Source: Poecilobothrus nobilitatus (lineage: Eukaryota > Arthropoda > Insecta > Diptera > Dolichopodidae). From it: DNA of 64,000 bases. Position 1 is the first letter of the stretch. Each line of letters opens with the position of its first letter. The position numbers and the translations under genes are program-made. Below the pieces are notes generated by a model. It saw only the letters and a program-made list of their open reading frames with translations. It was not told the DNA's origin and did no database searches. Below, one piece after another: positions 60,923 to 64,000 of the stretch. The stretch lies in the NCBI GenBank assembly GCA_947095535.1, contig OX352774.1:246041825-246105824 (forward strand), read 5' to 3'.

Positions 60923-61679
60923 TAGGGTTTTCCAATTTGAGTGATATGATTTCTAAATGACGTTTCGGCCATTTGTAGTATGTCATGATCTGTCTTTTTT
61001 TTTCATTGTATTCAGTAATGTTTACAATTTCATCATGGACAGATATACGCAAGAACAACGTTTACAAATTATTCAAGTTTGGTGTGGTTTTTGGTCTGGT
61101 GGAATCATCGGTCCGTACTTATTTCGAAATGAAGCTGGTAACACCGTTACTGTCAATGGAGAGCAGTATAGATCGATGATAACCAACTTTTTATGGCCGA
61201 AATTGGAAGAAGTTGATCTTGACAACATCTCGTTCCAACAAGACGGGACTACGTGCCACATAGCACGTGCAACAACCGAATTATTGCGAGAAAAGTTTGG
61301 AGATTCGATTATTTCAAGAAATTGTTTCATTGAATGGCCTCCAAGAAGATGTAACTTACCACCATTAGACTATTTCTTGTGGGGTTATTTGAAGTCATTG
61401 GTCTTTACCAATAAACTAGACTCTCTTCAAGCTTTAGAAGTCAATATTGAACGTGCTATTCATGACATACGACTTGATTTACTGGAAAAAGTGTTCGAAA
61501 ATTTGGGTCATCGAATTCGTTCCTGCAAAAGAAGTCGTAGAGCCCGTTTGAATGACGTTTTATTCAGAACTTAATTGTATTGATTGTACTTCACATTAAA
61601 TAAAAAACATTTGAATTTCCTTACAATTAGTGTGTGTTTTTTTTTTAAAGAAATCATATCACTCAAATTGGAAACCCTA
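60923..61679 (+). mobile_element. Internally deleted rosa-type mariner element with intact ends
   Basis: The terminal inverted repeats match over about 32 bp. The left starts TAGGGTTTTCCAATTTGAGT and the right, reversed, TAGGGTTTCCAATTTGAGTG, differing by one T. TA dinucleotides flank both sides (60921-60922 and 61680-61681) as the expected target-site duplication. The 757-bp element carries a shortened transposase frame. Full mariners are about 1.3 kb, so roughly 0.5-0.6 kb is missing. Well-matched ends suggest it could still be mobilised in trans by a full-length relative. Confidence 0.88.
61035..61574 (+). pseudogene. Mariner (rosa, DD41D) transposase with in-frame internal deletion
   Basis: The 179-codon frame starts MDRYTQEQRLQIIQ, the usual N-terminus of the helix-turn-helix domain. 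It then jumps in frame to VWCGFWSGGIIGPY, which normally lies after the first catalytic Asp. Most of the DNA-binding region, the linker and the first Asp are therefore gone. The second Asp is in FQQDGTTCH and the third in PPLDYFLWGY, with 41 residues between them, the DD41D spacing of the rosa group. The C-terminus (CKRSRRARLNDVLF) is intact. The frame also extends upstream to 60957, but the ATG at 61035 fits the family. The product cannot be an active transposase. Confidence 0.85.
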
Positions 61680-61915
61680 TATAAACGATGTATTAATGTA
61701 ATGTAAATGTATTAATGTAACGATGTATCACTGTATTAATTTAAACTGTGGATATGATTACTTTTTAAATAATATCGATAAATTCAAGAAGAATATCAAC
61801 ATCTTTGTTTTAAATAATCCTCTCAACACATCCAATAACTTCTTATAGTTTTTAAATTTTTTTATTGCTATATTCCTAATCCCTCAACATAACAGTACAT
61901 TATAACAAAGATTTT

Positions 61916-62040
61916 AACCTAATGTTTGGTTTAAAAGGAAGGTGAGGTTTAGTTGATTAAAGTCTAACACTATACCAAAGAGAATTTGCGCGTTGATATC
62001 ATTGGTGTCATTCAAGGTTCCCGTACCTACACGCGCAAAA
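61916..62040 (+). repeat. Dispersed repeat family Y, copy 3
   Basis: AACCTAATGTTTGGTTTAAA, then GGAAGGTGAGGTTTAGTTG, AGTCTAACAC and a GCGCG-containing tail that ends TACACGCGC. Similar to 50410-50526. Confidence 0.4.
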
Positions 62041-62629
62041 AAATTAAAAAAGCTTAATGTAATTTTTAGAGCTGTCCTCTTCTTTAATATAGGGTTAAAT
62101 TTAAAAACCTATAAAAGAATATTTTTATCGTTTTTTAAAAATCTTGTTTTTTTTTAATTTTTAGAAAATTTTATAAACTTATATTACTTTAAAAATATTT
62201 CATTTATTTTTCAATTAAAGAAAATTACATTTATCTATTCTCTATTATTTAATTAAAAAGCTTTAAATTATAAGAAATTTGTTTTTTTTTATGCTGAAAG
62301 GTTTCCTGTTTTTCTTTAATTAAATTTTAAATGAACATCAAGAAGGGTTTTAATAAACATTATGTATAAATAATGTATAAGGAAATAACTTTTAATTAAA
62401 CTTAATTTATTTAAAGTGTTGTCTTTTTTATTAGTGTCATCAACTCCAATTTACTTACCCCTTCGTCATTTTCTTAACTTATATGTGGAAAAAACTAATT
62501 TTCATAAAAAAAAATAATAATAATCTTATGCTGAAGAACATTACAATTGTAACAATTAAACTTTAATTATATGAATTATAAATATATTTAATATTTAATT
62601 TGTTTATTTTTTTTTATTTTTACTTTCAG
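62041..62629. other. End of giant intron
   Basis: AT-rich. The last 60 bp carry a long T-rich pyrimidine tract leading to the TTTCAG acceptor. Confidence 0.7.
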
Positions 62630-63833
62630 GACTTTCTGCAGAACTTTATTATGTTAGAGATGGTCAAGTTAATGAATATGCAATGCATTTTGTTGTACCG
62701 ATAGCAGCACATATTTCTGAAATATCATTTACATGGCAAAGTTTAGCTGGTCGACCATTACCTTATCAAATTAATATAATGTCCTCAGATGCTGAAGCTT
62801 TACCACGTCCAACATTAAATATTACTCGAATGGGTGATATACCAACATATATACAAACTTTTGCTATTGGTATGAAATGTTCTGGACAAAAAGCATCAGA
62901 AGTTCATGTAACTATATCAATTGAAGTGATATTAAATCGTGCTCTTAATAATATCACTGAAATAACATTAAAACGAAAGAAAATATGTTTATTAAATTCT
63001 GAAATTACAGATAATAGTATTACAGATCCATTGCTATTAGAAACTGTAATACCGCCACAAAGTGGTTTTATAACTTTTATAATAGGTGGAGTTTTAGCAT
63101 TGGTATTAGTTGCTTTATTACTTTTAATTGCATATTGTGCTCGTGGTCCAGTTAAAAGTGGAATACCTATGAATTCAAATCATATAATGAAAACATCAAG
63201 TTTTCAACATATTCATAATATTCAACAACAACCATTACCACCACAACCTATTCAACTAAATAAACCACAATCAACAATTACTTCAATATATTTATCACCA
63301 TCATCATATGATCCAACTTATGCAACATTACCAAGATATAATAGCGCTCATAATACTGGATATCAATCAGAACCAGAACAATTTCATCGTAGATTATCTG
63401 AAGTAACAGTGCAACGATGTCGTGTTCGTTTATCAAATTTAATACAAGAAGGTACATATGGACGTGTATACAAAGGAACATATAATGATAATCAAGAGGT
63501 TTTAGTTAAAACTGTATCACAACGTGCAACTCCAATTCAAATATCATTATTATTACAAGATGGTATGAGTTTATATGGTGCTCAACATTCTGGTATTTTA
63601 TCAGTATTAGGTGTATCAATTGAAGATCATACAACACCATTTGTTTTATATCCAGCACCCAATAATATTAGAAATTTAAAATTATTCTTTATGGATTTTA
63701 TGAATGGTAGTACATTACCTCGAGGTATTACAACAATTCAAATTGTTTTAATGGCCAATCAATTAGCTATGGCTTTAGGACATTTACACAGACATGGTGT
63801 CATTCATAAAGATATAGCAGCAAGGAATTGTGT
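62630..63833 (+). CDS. drl: Derailed/Ryk-family Wnt receptor, exon 2 (WIF, transmembrane, pseudokinase N-lobe)
   Basis: The exon completes codon 42 and encodes residues 43-442 plus two bases of codon 443. The WIF (Wnt-binding) domain runs to about residue 162, with LSAELYYVRDGQ at its start, the FTWQSL and PLPYQINI strands, and the cysteine pair C124/C161. N-glycosylation sites are LNIT and NNIT. A transmembrane helix spans about 187-211 (GGVLALVLVALLLLIAYC). A Gln/Pro/His-rich juxtamembrane stretch leads to a kinase-like domain from about 307. It has a glycine loop QEGTYGRVYKG, the VAIK-type lysine in EVLVKTV (K335), and the catalytic loop HKDIAARN (434-441). The family guides axons as a Wnt5 receptor and is considered catalytically weak or dead. 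It ends TGTGT|GTAAGT, phase 2. The best fit is derailed, though the paralogues doughnut or Drl-2 cannot be excluded by eye. Confidence 0.93.
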
Positions 63834-63929
63834 GTAAGTATTTAAAAAAAAAAAAATTTTTTAATTTAAAATTAATTTTTAATAAATTCACTTTATTTTA
63901 AAAATTACATTTCATTTCATTTTATATAG
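63834..63929 (+). other. Intron 2 (96 bp, phase 2)
   Basis: GTAAGTATTT donor and TTTTATATAG acceptor. The split codon GT+A (Val) gives the family sequence NCVIDD across the join. Confidence 0.85.
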
Positions 63930-64000
63930 AATTGATGATCAATTATGTGTTAAATTATCTGATAATTCATTATCAAAAGATCTATTTCCTGATGATTATA
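63930..64000 (+). CDS. drl: Derailed/Ryk-family Wnt receptor, exon 3 (start, cut by window end)
   Basis: It completes Val443 and continues IDDQLCVKL, SDNSLSKDLFPDDY. This is the activation-segment start. The normal DFG metal-binding motif is replaced by DNS (residues 454-456). In this family it is usually DNA or similar, a hallmark of the Ryk pseudokinase. The rest of the kinase C-lobe lies beyond the window. Confidence 0.88.

Larger units (their letters stand above)
14123..62629 (+). other. Giant first coding intron (48.5 kb) of the receptor gene
   Basis: This is a phase-1 intron. The donor is G|GTAAGTTT at 14123, and the acceptor is TTTTTACTTTCAG|GA ending at 62629 after a long pyrimidine tract. 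It is filled with AT-rich sequence, microsatellites and dozens of small or decayed mobile elements, listed separately. No secure nested gene was found. Large first introns in axon-guidance receptors often hold enhancers, but none can be pointed to from sequence alone. Confidence 0.85.

Noticed and set aside
61073..61330. 85-codon minus-strand frame
   Set aside because: Antisense shadow of the mariner transposase remnant.
63278..63481. 67-codon minus-strand frame
   Set aside because: Antisense of receptor exon 2.
1..64000. CRISPR arrays, prokaryotic operons or phage genes
   Set aside because: No regularly spaced repeats with unique spacers, no prokaryotic gene density, and a spliced animal receptor gene is present.

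Overview
The window is eukaryotic and very AT-rich (I estimate about 80% A+T by eye), with abundant poly-A/poly-T tracts and TATA/TACATA microsatellites. The one clear host gene is a derailed/Ryk-family Wnt receptor. Together with a rosa-type (DD41D) mariner, Jockey/CR1-like and RNase H-bearing non-LTR retrotransposons and tRNA-derived SINEs, this points to an insect, most likely a fly (Diptera). I cannot name the species.

Layout. From 1 to about 13.6 kb the sequence is intergenic and upstream, and holds decayed mobile elements: a 5'-truncated non-LTR tail (1978-2573), a foldback repeat (7555-7966) and three decayed non-LTR fragments (8016-8750, 10320-10880, 11650-12100). It also holds a degenerate duplicate of the receptor's first coding exon (about 10940-11115). 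The intact first coding exon is at 13999-14122 and encodes the signal peptide and the first residues of the WIF domain. A 48.5-kb phase-1 intron follows (14123-62629). Exon 2 (62630-63833) encodes the rest of the WIF domain, the transmembrane helix, the juxtamembrane region and the N-lobe and catalytic loop of the pseudokinase. A 96-bp phase-2 intron (63834-63929) and the start of exon 3 (63930 to the window end) complete the visible gene. The ATG, the split codons and the splice sites all agree, so most of the window is one large first intron.

The intron has no other secure gene. It carries many small repeats: two copies of a tRNA-derived SINE (29.0 kb minus, 53.4 kb plus); several other tRNA-like SINE heads (34.8, 40.3, 44.7, 45.1, 55.7 kb); foldback or MITE-like elements (30.7, 37.1, 55.5 kb, with fragments at 56.0 and 60.0 kb); a repeat family in three copies (22.9 and 26.4 kb plus, 32.7 kb minus); a perfect 15-bp hairpin beside 128-bp tandem units (57.7-58.1 kb); and an internally deleted rosa mariner (60923-61679) with intact inverted repeats and an open, shortened transposase frame.

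The most notable observations are the relic copy of exon 1 about 3 kb upstream of the real one, the very large first intron that isolates the signal-peptide exon, the in-frame-deleted mariner, several long foldback elements, a 58-bp sequence present twice at about 95% identity, and a few splice-site-flanked GC-richer islands on the minus strand at 16.5-20.7 kb that might be exons of a nested gene. I found no convincing new biological system. No alignments, folding or database searches were run; all comparisons were by eye.
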